Shown here: piece by piece, positions 18,761-27,700 of the stretch
Layout of the letters: every line of letters starts with the position of its first letter
Position numbering within the stretch: position 1 is the stretch's first letter
From: Endozoicomonas sp965261315
GTDB taxonomy: Bacteria > Pseudomonadota > Gammaproteobacteria > Pseudomonadales > Endozoicomonadaceae
Assembly (NCBI GenBank): GCA_965261315.1
Contig: CBDHDM010000091.1
Location: 62,001 to 126,000 of the forward strand
Length of the DNA: 64,000 nucleotides
Reading direction: 5' to 3'
Position numbers and translations under genes: made by a program
Notes under the pieces: generated by a model
What the model was told of the DNA's origin: nothing
Seen by the model: the letters and a program-made list of their open reading frames with translations, nothing else
Database searches by the model: none

Positions 18761-18841
18761 CGGAGCCTCCGTGTAATCAGAGACCTTATGATTCCTTATC
18801 AGCGTTTAGCCGGGTAGAACGTGGGTTATTTTGGCGCTTAC

Positions 18842-19572
18842 GGTATATGAACTGGACACTGATGCAACCCGCTATAGATATGGGCTATGAGGTGATTGGT
18901 CAAATACCATCGAATCGGGCTCTGTATGCATTGCCCCCTGCGATTACTGTTAAGAAACGAGGTCGTCCAAAAAAGTACGGTACCAAAATGATAGCCGCAG
19001 AGGTGGAAAAACTGCCAGAAGACAGGGTAATAGTATGGATGTACGGCAGATTTCGTACTGTACGTTACCGCACCCTAATTTGTCGTGCCCGGTTCCTTAA
19101 GGGGCAGAAAGTTCGGGTTGTCTGGAGCCGGTTTGAGAATGACAAGGGGCTCACTGAAAACCGGATATTTATCGCTACCAACGTGGAACTTGAAGGGATA
19201 GAAGTTCTTCGTGCCTATGCCAGAAGGTGGCCGGTTGAGTCCATGTTTCATCAACTCAAACACGCTTTTGGCTGTCGCCACCTGTGGCAACAAAAGCTGA
19301 GAACACTACTGAGATGGATGCATTTGAAAATGGCAGGCTATGCGTTATTGCAGTTGTTGACCGTCTGCAAAAATCAGGCGTGTCTGAATATTTCTCGAAT
19401 ACCCTGGAGAGATCCGGATACAACAACCGCAGGCATGATGAGAATTGCCCTTTCAAGAATTATTCCGAGGTTCCCTATTCGTAAAGACTGGAACCGATAT
19501 AGCCAAAAATATGAGTTCAATTTTGGTGAACTGATCGATCAGACGATACCTGATAAGTCGGAAGCCGCATAA
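18842..19572 (+). pseudogene. IS4-family transposase, 5' half removed at the IS66 border
   Basis: The open frame continues leftward only into IS66 DNA, so its real sequence starts at 18842 with 'YMNWTLMQPAIDMGYEVIGQIP', just after where the second catalytic Asp should be. The C-terminal core is intact and shows a textbook IS4 YREK signature, Y-(2)-R-(3)-E-(6)-K, in 'YARRWPVESMFHQLK'. 'KKRGRPKKYG' is a basic DNA-contact stretch. The element's right end may reach about 19697, where AAAGTCGAGT resembles the terminal repeat of the IS701/IS4-like element at 52346-53453. It is non-functional without the first two Asp residues. Confidence 0.85.
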
Positions 19573-19820
19573 ATAAAGGCTTTTAGACAAAAATTGGTAA
19601 TAAAAGCGAACTTAGAAAAAGAGATCGCCAGTATTGGCTTTTTTAATTTATATAAAATCAACCAATCGTTCGTTTTATATAAAGTCTAAAGTCGAGTACG
19701 CATTGATAAACCGTTTTTTTCTGGCATGCCGTCGTTCCTTGACCAGTCGGTACAAGTTTAAACGGCAGGAGTTCAACAAAATCAATGCTTAAGAGAAGTA
19801 AATTCCATTTTAGAAATAAG

Positions 19821-19890
19821 ATTCTGGAAGCGTGAACAGTAATTCTGGTTCGTGAACACCTATTCTGGAAATCAGCAAAAAGTGTTCACG
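19821..19890 (+). repeat. IS21-like terminal repeats, one arm of a collapsed mini-element
   Basis: Alternating ATTCTGG and CGTGAACA units occur twice, then a third ATTCTGG (19862-19868) and an inverted TGTTCACG (19883-19890). Iterated end repeats of this type are characteristic of IS21-family termini. The matching inverted arm is at 21909-21937, beyond the group II intron. Confidence 0.6.
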
Positions 19891-19932
19891 AGTTATCCGA
19901 GTAGAAGAGGCCGTTACCGACCTCAACCCTCA

Positions 19933-19970
19933 CAGAGCCGGACGTGCCCAATTAAGGCATCCGGTTCCTC
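19933..19970 (-). ncRNA. Group II intron domain V hairpin
   Basis: On the minus strand, AACCGGATGCC and GGGCACGTCCGG(C)T form the bulged 34-nt hairpin typical of domain V, followed by a domain VI-like stem (GAGG/CCTC) ahead of the 3' splice site. Confidence 0.75.
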
Positions 19971-19974
19971 ATAA

Positions 19975-21336
19975 TTACTGATTCACTAACCGACAACTGT
20001 ATGAATACTGATGAAGGATCTTTGGCGGTGCCAAGGGGAAACGATCCAGAAAGAGATTAAACTTCTCCCAAGTAATATGACTCTTTTGCGATCGACGACT
20101 GAGCCATTTGTGCCAGATTTTCTTCACGTTGTATTGGATGGTATCTAACGATTTGGCGTTACCTGTTATCCCGAAGTATGCATAGTGCCCCCGGAGTTTC
20201 CGGTTCAAGGCCACATACTGTTCACTCAACGGTTTATGCCGATGTTTTCGACAATAGTCATTGAATGCTTTCAGGGTTCTGGCAATCCGCCCTTTTGCTG
20301 TTTTCTGGTAAACAACAGTATTTCCTTTCCGGGATGTTCCCCAGAAATGAGTAAATCCGAGGAAATCAAAGCTAACCGAAAGACCACAGCGCTTGTTTTC
20401 CTTTCGCCTGTATGGCCGAAAATCAACTCTCTGTGTTTTTTCCGGATGCAGGCTCAGCCCAAAGCGTTCAAATCGCTTGGGCAGCACCGCTTCCACTCTG
20501 CAGCAATCTTCAGGGGTCACAAACACCATGACAAAGTCATCGGCAAACCTCGTCAGACTGCATCTTCCCCGCATTCTTGGTTGTACTGTCTTAGCAAACC
20601 AGTCATCCAGAACATAGTGAAGGTAAATATTGGCTAACAAGGGTGAAATTACTCCGCCTTGTGGCGTTCCCCGCGTCGGGTAAACAATCTCACCTGACTC
20701 AAGGATACCGGCCTTTAGCCATGCTTTTCATGAAGAGACGATCAGTTTTCTTACTACGCCATCAGTCACCCGTCTGGCAAGAAACTGTCTCAACTGTCCG
20801 TGGTCAATCGTATCGAAATACTTTTGTATATCCACATCCAGCACCCAGTAGGCACCATCTCTCATGATATTTTCTCGCAGGCTCCGCAGGGCTTCATGTG
20901 CCGACCTCTGCTTCCGGAAACCAAATGAGCAGTGGTAAAAGTCCTGTTCATAGATGGGTTCCAGCAACATAACTACTGCTCGTTGGACAATTTTATCCTC
21001 GAAGGTAGGAATGCCTAAAGGCCGCTTCTGCCCCTTCCCTTTGTCGATGTAGCTTCGCTTTACAGCGGGAGCGCGGTAGCTTCCGGATTTGATGCGATCC
21101 AGCAAATTCCGGAGATTAGACTCCAGCTGCCGTTCATACATCTCAGCTGTCTGACCATCCACTCCTGTAGCACCATCTCTACGGGTCAGTTGGTATGCCT
21201 GATAAAGCCACTGGTAATCCATGTGATGATTGAGAGAAGTGAAAGCCATGGCCGGGTTGTTTCTGGCCAGTGTGGCTATCCGTTTCTGTTTCGTTGACAC
21301 AAACACAGGTTTCTGTGCACCTCTTGTGTTTCCCAC
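19975..21336 (-). pseudogene. ltrA: Group II intron reverse transcriptase/maturase with an internal TGA
   Basis: The two open parts are in the same frame, separated by a single TGA at 20728-20730. The first (about 202 residues) has RT motifs 'RPLGIPTFEDKIVQRAV', 'FGFRKQRSAHEAL' and 'WVLDVDIQKYFDTIDH'. The second has 'GTPQGGVISPLLANI' and the polymerase box 'RFADDF', then the maturase region. Together they give an about 453-residue LtrA-type protein. The stop falls in 'LIVSS-stop-KAWLKAG', where a Trp or Leu codon would be expected, so it is a point nonsense mutation. Splicing or mobility would need suppression or help in trans. Confidence 0.9.
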
Positions 21337-21908
21337 AAACGGGTCAATAACTACGATGTCCCCTTTCCTCGTCCGGGTCCTCCTGAGCAGAGTTCCCCGT
21401 TGTCATCAGTACTATGGGACACTAAGACTTCCAGTACCTACCGTCCGGTCACTTATGGATTCGCTTCCGGATTCCTGAGTGTTGCTTCATATTCGCTTCG
21501 TCTGGTCTGAAGCACCTCCAGACGACCGGGTTCGTTTCAGCCATAGAACCAATGGCAACTGCACACAGGTCAGCACTGGACCTCACAGGTTCCTGAGAAA
21601 TCCATCCTGTACCTTTGCCCTGGTCTATGATCCCGGTCGGGTTGGCGTTGTCTCACCCTATCGACGAACCAATGCTGACCCCATCTTCCGGACAATGAAG
21701 CCCCCGACAGTTGCACCATTTCGAGACTCAATCCCACGGCTTCAGTACCTGCTGTCTACGCTTCACAACCAGCGTCACCACTGGCTATGCAAGACTCGCT
21801 TCCGACTGATGGTTAGTCTTTGCCGGGCAGGAGTTGAACCTGCTGGATTTCAATGAATGATTTCAGTTCATTTGAACCTCCCACATTCTCAGGCTTCGCC
21901 TGTCGCGA

Positions 21909-21937
21909 CCAGAATAGGTGTTCACGCTCGCCAGAAT
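21909..21937 (+). repeat. IS21-like terminal repeats, second arm
   Basis: CCAGAAT-AGGTGTTCACG-CTCG-CCAGAAT is the inverted counterpart of the arm at 19821-19890. If the intron is removed in silico, the two arms form a palindromic element of a little over 100 bp lying in the cysteine hydrolase gene. Confidence 0.6.
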
Positions 21938-22063
21938 ACGCATTGGGCTTTTTCCGGTAAATTCTCCACCCTCAGGTGTGCAACTGAAGTTCTGAACATC
22001 GATGATCAAAAATGCACTTTGCCCCAACACCAAGGGGATATTCCGTGATAAGACTTCACTCAT
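21938..22063 (-). pseudogene. Isochorismatase-like cysteine hydrolase, N-terminal 42 residues only
   Basis: ATG 22063 follows a strong GAAAGGAG. The peptide contains 'SAFLIIDVQNFSCTPEGGEF', the first strand of isochorismatase-superfamily hydrolases with the catalytic Asp in the 'IIDVQN' motif. The frame then runs into the IS21-like repeats and stops; the catalytic Lys and Cys regions are missing. Members act on ureidoacrylate, N-carbamoyl compounds or nicotinamide, so this may once have belonged with the nitrogen-scavenging genes. That is speculative. Confidence 0.7.
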
Positions 22064-22829
22064 TCGCTGGTTTCTCCTTTCTTATTTAAGGGGGTTAGAG
22101 GTGTTCTGCCTCAAACCACTTCTACTGCCCGGAGAGGCATCTAAGAAGCCACCACGAACCTCATGATACACGCACTCCAACGGCAAGTTTTTCAGCATAG
22201 TCTGTCCACCGAAAATACAAATGTTTTGTTTAGTTGTGATCCTCAGGAATGTAATTACGACAAGCTATTTAGAAACTTATTCAGCTAATATATTTTTATA
22301 GTCGTTTAATAATATTTTTCTTTCTAAACCCTGTTCCTTTGTTGAACCTTCCGGCTTGGGTCTTGTCCACTACCGGGTAAATTCATTAACCGTTGTTTAT
22401 CGGAGGTGTAAGTTGACTTCAGTGTTTAACTTTGGGTTTAATTTTTTTGTAGGTGATTTTGGTGGCTTTTCTTCTTTTCTTGTTCGGTCAATGATGTCTT
22501 TTCTCTGACACTTGGGGGCTGTAGTTACATACAGCAGGAGTAAAGGTCATCACCTTGAGCTTTGTTCCTGCTAATGTATGCTCAGTCGAATACCGGGTTT
22601 TGGAGATATTGCTCTTTATTTCCGTCGTTTATTATTTTGTTAAATGGCTTTCGTCTTTTATTCTTCAACCTGAAAAATAGTTTTTCATGTACTTCTTTTT
22701 TTGGGATCTATGGGATTATTTCAGGTCATCTGTTGTGGAGATTATTGTTAAAGCCTTTTGCCAACCTTGATCTGACAGCCATACTTTCACGGTATATTTG
22801 ATTTTCTGCTTGTCAGGGGTAATCAAGAT
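22064..22829. other. Gene-poor AT-rich stretch
   Basis: No recognisable gene is seen. Short frames on both strands lack family features. The region holds the leader of the truncated hydrolase on one side and that of the conserved gene at 22830 on the other. AT-rich runs around 22280-22325 could be promoter sequence. Confidence 0.4.
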
Positions 22830-23270
22830 TTGGTGTACATTACCGGAAAAGTGGTTAGAGGCTATAGAGTTGCCTCTGGTCAGGCCAGTGATTGTCCATT
22901 CCCAGGTGGTTCTATCCGGCTGCAGAAGCCCTGCTTCCTTGAGACAGGACTTGATCTTTCTGACTGCTTTGATGGCACTCTCAATATCTCCATTGCTCCA
23001 TATTTCTTTCATCTTATCTCACCTGAATTGACATTACCCAGGCTCGTCTGGCCGGGGGGATGTGAGACTTTCTCTTTTTCCCGTTGCTTTCTTCAGTCTG
23101 GCCAGCAGAGGACTATTGGTTCGATTTATTATCCTCATCCGGAGACCAAACCGAGTCACTTTCACCGGTCAGATATTATTGAGGTACTGTCTCCCTGGCT
23201 GGAGGGTATTGGTTATGGCAGTGAACTGGCTCTGCAGGTTAAGGGGGATGAAGTGCTGATTGAGGGATGA
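22830..23270 (+). CDS. Conserved hypothetical protein with RibK-like signature
   Basis: A 146-residue protein with conserved-looking blocks: 'GKVVRGYRVASG' at the start, 'FPGGSIRLQKP', 'DGTLNISIAPY', 'IYYPHPETKPSHF' and 'VLSPWLEGIGYG'. From memory, similar uncharacterised proteins occur in cyanobacteria and gammaproteobacteria. The 'GTLNISI' element recalls the archaeal CTP-dependent riboflavin kinase fold, but function is unknown. The frame starts at TTG 22830 or GTG 22833, 9-12 bases after AGGGGT; no ATG is available at the right place. An antisense frame (22716-23012) overlaps it and is considered unlikely. Confidence 0.65.
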   Translation: MVYITGKVVRGYRVASGQASDCPFPGGSIRLQKPCFLETGLDLSDCFDGTLNISIAPYFFHLISPELTLPRLVWPGGCETFSFSRCFLQSGQQRTIGSIYYPHPETKPSHFHRSDIIEVLSPWLEGIGYGSELALQVKGDEVLIEG

Positions 23271-23564
23271 TACTTTCATTAGTTTCCTGCTTTGCCATGC
23301 AATGTATGGTGAGCATTCAGGGCATTTCTATATAACTACTGATGATTCCAGTGAACAACAACTATAATAAAAGAAGAATTCAACGGACTGGTTAAGTCGC
23401 TGATGTATAGTATGTTTTCTATTTTAGAGTGTGGTTTGCGATTTAAATATTTATTTAATCCCTAATAGTTATAAAAAGTGCGACTTTTGTCTGATTCTCT
23501 GGGAAGCAGAAAAGCGTGGTGGTGTTGATTAATCTTAAGAATTGACACCAGGAAGTGAATCAGT

Positions 23565-24674
23565 ATGGATGCCAAGAACGGTCTTATAATCAGTGGTTTT
23601 CTCTTTTCAACCCTGCTGTTGATCAGCACATTTATGGAGGTTGAAGTCTTTACCCGTGCGGATGGCGAAGTGTCCTCCTTTTCGGCTCCAGCCCATGCTG
23701 ATTTTTCTGATGAGGGTGTTATTCAGCATATTTATGTCTCCGAAGGGGATTTAGTTGAGCAGGGTGATATTCTGGTTGAGCTTGATAATGAAGAACAGAA
23801 GATCAATCTGGATATTTTCACTGAAAAGCAACAACGTCTGGGTAAGAAACTGGACATTCTCCATGCCCTGCTTGAAGAGCAACAACTGGACAGTCTGTCT
23901 GATGGTCAGGAGCTTGAGAAGCAGGTTCAGCGTTTTGTATTGCTCAGCAATAATTACCACGACAGCCTGAAAAACCTGAAGCAGCTGGTGGCTATTGATA
24001 GTCAGAAGAATCAGGCCATTACTGCTCTGGTGGAAAAGAAGGCAGCTGGTTCCATGCAGACCATGGACTCTACACACAAGGTTCTGCGCTCTCGTAAAGA
24101 TCTGTTGAAGGTTAAGAAGGAATTTGAAGAGCGTATTGTTTTTGAAATTGAACGATACGAAGAGCAGCTTCGGGAAGTCAGCAACAGTATTCGTTTGTAT
24201 GAACATTACATTGAACGTACTTATGTTCGTTCTCCGGTATCCGGTGTGGTTCGCCAGGTTAGCTTTTCGCAGGAAGGGAAGTTCATCAGCCAGGGCGATA
24301 CGTTTGCCGAGATTATTGAAGACACTCCCCAACCCTACAAAATCACACTGAATGTTTCTGCCAGTGATATTGGCATGATCAAGGAAGATACCGATGTAAG
24401 ACTGCGTCTTGATGCTTATGACCATACGATCTTCGGTTACCTCGATGGAACGATTAGCCGCATCAGTGTTGACCGTCTTGAGGAGTCTGGCAGTGAAATG
24501 TTTTATCGGGTTGAAGTGGTGCCAGAGAGAGGATTCCTGAAATACAAGGATCAGCACTACCCTCTGAAATATGGAATGACGCTCTACGGTACGATTGAGC
24601 GCGGCAGGATCTCGCTGATCAGCTATCTCATGAGTCCGGTGATTAAGCATTTCCATGAGATTGGCCATATCTGA
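23565..24674 (+). CDS. HlyD-type periplasmic adaptor (membrane fusion) protein of a type I secretion system
   Basis: A 369-residue protein with a short cytoplasmic N-terminus, one membrane helix (about residues 7-24) and a biotinyl-lipoyl-like half motif 'GVIQHIYVSEGDLVEQGDILVELD' region (about 52-76). A helical hairpin spans about 80-215. The second lipoyl half is 'SPVSGVVRQVSFSQEGKFISQGD', followed by a beta-barrel. It bridges the inner-membrane ABC exporter and an outer-membrane TolC. ATG follows AGGAAG. It leads a three-gene locus with the adhesin 53 bp downstream; no tolC-like gene is nearby, so a genomic TolC is presumably shared. The 294-bp upstream spacer is AT-rich and probably holds the promoter. 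Confidence 0.88.
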   Translation: MDAKNGLIISGFLFSTLLLISTFMEVEVFTRADGEVSSFSAPAHADFSDEGVIQHIYVSEGDLVEQGDILVELDNEEQKINLDIFTEKQQRLGKKLDILHALLEEQQLDSLSDGQELEKQVQRFVLLSNNYHDSLKNLKQLVAIDSQKNQAITALVEKKAAGSMQTMDSTHKVLRSRKDLLKVKKEFEERIVFEIERYEEQLREVSNSIRLYEHYIERTYVRSPVSGVVRQVSFSQEGKFISQGDTFAEIIEDTPQPYKITLNVSASDIGMIKEDTDVRLRLDAYDHTIFGYLDGTISRISVDRLEESGSEMFYRVEVVPERGFLKYKDQHYPLKYGMTLYGTIERGRISLISYLMSPVIKHFHEIGHI

Positions 24675-24727
24675 TTCGGGTTGCCCCTGACTCGAATCAG
24701 TCACAACAATAAGATGGAGGGGCAAAA

Positions 24728-27700
24728 ATGAGTGAAACTAATCAGGTCAAATCTTCTGCATCCGGCAGCGAAAGTGTGGGTGCAGCACTACAGGCAGCTA
24801 CCGTTCTGGGAGCTTCTGATGGGCTGATTAGTGAAAATCATGAAGCTGAGGCCAAAGCGAGTGAAGAAGCTCTGGTGGAGCTGGAAGAGCAGTGGGAACA
24901 AGCGCCGGACAGTGAGGATGAGGAAGAAGAAGGAGATCAAGGTGACAAAACGGCATTAGCCAAAGGTGTCCGACCCAATATTGCCAATACAGCCAATGCC
25001 AATACCGGATCTCCTTCACCTGAAGTTTCAGCTCCATCATTAGAAGATGACTCTGAGGGGAGTAGCGGTGATTCAGAGAACACCGGTGCTTTGGATAATC
25101 CCTCTGGTTCAGAAACGACGGAAGAAGATGCTGAAGAAGAGACTGATTCTGAAGAAGAGTCATCATCGGATACGGATGAGTCAGCAACAGAGAGTACCAG
25201 CACGTTCCAGCCTGCCGTTTCTCAATCCACAACCTATCCTTCCAACTATCAGCCAGAAGCTGTTCCTGACGACGTAACGGCCAGTGAAAGTGGATCATTA
25301 TTGTTTGACCTGCTGGCTAACGATAATGATGTGGATGTTAATGATAACGCGCAAAACTTCACCCTCGACAGCGTGATCATTGTTGACAGTAATGGTGACC
25401 CTGTCAGTGGTCAGGGCAGTGTCAGCATTATTGATAATCAGCTTCAATTTGATCCTGGCAGTGACTTTGACACGCTTGCTGATGGAGATGAGCAGTTAGT
25501 TACTGTTCGCTATGTGATGAGTGATGATGAAGGTGCGCAATCGATAGCAACAGTGAGTATCACAGTGATAGGCACTAATGATGCGCCGGTTACTGGTGAC
25601 CCAATCTTATTGGGCAGTAGCAGTGAAGACAGCCTGATTGAAATCACTGAAGCGACCTTGCTGGCCAATGCCTCCGATGTGGATGGTGACCAACTCAGTG
25701 TTCAGAACCTGACTTCTGACCAGGGAGCGATTCTTGATAATGGGAATGGAACCTGGTCGTTTACCCCGAATAGCCACTTCAGTGGTACAGCCAACTTTTT
25801 CTTTGATGTCTTTGATGTCTTTGATGGAATAGCTTCTTCTTCCGCTCAGGCTTCAGTTACTCTGACTGCGGTTGCTGATGCACCTGGCCTTAGCATTAAT
25901 CCTGCCCATAATGATTTGCCTGTTGCAGATCACCACTTCGACAGTGGTTCTGAAGGCTGGACTCAGATGTGGGTGGGAACCGGGCTTTTTGCGACTGGCA
26001 ATATGCTTGGACGCTTTGAAGGTTCCGGGGGCAATCAGCGAACCTCCAACACTTACGATGTGCCTCAGGGGGTTAATGAGCTGACCCTTAACTTTACTTT
26101 TTATGAAATCGATTCCTGGGATGGAGAAGAGTTTCGGGTATTTGTGGATGGTCAGCTCTATCACTCACGGTCATACCAGATTTATAACAATGCAGGCGAT
26201 GTTGCGGGTACTGAAACTCTGACCAATGGTCAGGGTGATGTTATTGGTCAGGTGGTTCATGATGAAAGCTTTCAGGCGGTGGTATCCACTAACTGGGTTG
26301 ATCAGGCGCACCACTACACGCTGACGATTCCTGTCGATCCTAATGCCGGACAGGTCACCATTGGCTTTGGTTCCACGCTGGATGAAGCAAAAAGCAATGA
26401 GTCCTGGGGGATTGATAACCTGAATCTGGCTGTTTCAGGCTCTACCAGTGACGCTATTGGACTGGAAGATACTGCTATTACTCTGGATGTTGCCTCAGCC
26501 CTGGTAGATACCGATGGCAGTGAGTCCCTTACTTTGACTTTCTCTGGCATGCCCACCGGAGCGGTGTTGTCTGCCGGTCAGCAGAATCAGGATGGTACCT
26601 GGACTCTGACAGCTGCTGAACTGGACTCTCTGACCATTGCACCAGCCGAGCACTTTAATGGTGAGATGTCATTAACGGTGACAGCGGTTTCTGTGGAAGC
26701 AGAGACCGGAGAGACAGCAAGTATTACCGATACCATTACCATCAATGTTATTCCGTTTAATGACCTGCCACTGGCATCCAATGGTGTCACTATTGGCTCT
26801 GAAAATACGGATTATGTCTTTACGATCAACGATTTCCCTTTCTCCGACCCTGCAGATACAGGTGACGCTATTGAGGCTGTGCAGGTAACACAGTTGCCAG
26901 GCCATGGGCAGATATTGCTGGATACTAATGGTGATGGCAGTTTCGAAACAACGGTTGCTTTGAACACCTCTGTCAGCCGGACCGATATCGAGAGTGGTCG
27001 TTTAATTCTTCGTCCTGAGACCGGGGTCAGTGGTCAGGTGACTGTAGACTTTCAGGTCAGTGATGGGGAAGGGTGGTCTGACAATTCCGGTACGTTGACC
27101 GTCATTACCAAAAGCGGTGATGCTGCTGTTGTACAACTGGACAGTGATGTCGAGCATATTCTGGTTGGTGAGTCCGGAGAGTTAACCGGTACTGCTTCAC
27201 CCGGCTCGTCATTAAGTGTTGCCTCTGTGAATGGTCAGTCACTGGCGGGTACAGGGACAACATCCATTCAAGGTCAGTATGGTGAACTACAGGTTCACCC
27301 TTCCGGAGACTGGAGCTACACACCGGATGGCATATCCGAGGTGGCGCTCTCGATGACCTCCAGCCAGCTACAGGATTCTCTGGTTGCTCACTGGCGTTTT
27401 GATCAGTCAAATAATGGCACCGTAGCGGATAGTGCAACAGCGGGAGTCTCTCAGGAGGCGGCTACCCTGACGGGGGGGGCAACCCTGAGTGTTGATGGCT
27501 TTAATGGTTCGGCAGTTACGCTTGATGGTGTTGATGATCATGTACTGGTTGGGGACTCTGCAGATATTAATCTCAACAGCACTACGCTGGATGAGCGCAC
27601 GCTGAGCCTGGCATTTCAGTTTGATGAAACCAATAACCTTGCTGGCCGGCAAATTCTTTATGAAGAGGGTGCGGGTTCCAATGGGATTGTTGTTTATCTG

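Larger units (their letters stand above)
16297..18841 (-). mobile_element. IS66-family insertion sequence, complete, no target duplication
   Basis: The element is bounded by inverted repeats that start GTAAGCGCCA: inward from 16297 on the plus strand and inward from 18841 on the minus strand, about 24 bp each with few mismatches. It contains tnpA, tnpB and tnpC in the usual order, all open, so it may be active. IS66 elements normally make 8-bp target duplications, but the flanks here (gtcgaaca and ggtatatg) differ. The right side abuts half of an IS4-family transposase, so an adjacent deletion or recombination followed insertion. Confidence 0.9.
19898..21909 (-). mobile_element. Group II intron (about 2.0 kb) with a stop-interrupted maturase
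   Basis: Read on the minus strand, the 5' end is near 21909, with the sequence GTCGCGACAGG, an atypical form of the GUGYG start. About 570 nt of ribozyme (domains I-IV) precede the reverse-transcriptase frame, and a recognisable domain V and VI follow it. The exact 3' boundary is uncertain by a few bases (about 19895-19905). It sits inside IS21-like end repeats. The 21337-21908 stretch has no gene of its own and is ribozyme scaffold. Confidence 0.8.

Noticed and set aside
19821..19890. CRISPR-like array from the repeated ATTCTGG/CGTGAACA units
   Set aside because: Units are 7-8 bp, irregularly spaced and partly inverted, fitting IS21-type ends and not CRISPR repeats.
22716..23012. 98-residue leftward frame with protein-like composition
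   Set aside because: It overlaps the better supported gene at 22830 and shows no recognisable family; kept only as a finding.
23751..24725. 324-codon leftward frame opposite the HlyD-type gene
   Set aside because: It is a shadow of the adaptor coding sequence; composition and lack of a ribosome-binding site argue against it.
24828..25298. Leftward frames opposite the acidic start of the adhesin
   Set aside because: They are produced by the biased Asp/Glu/Ser codons of the sense strand and have no start signals.
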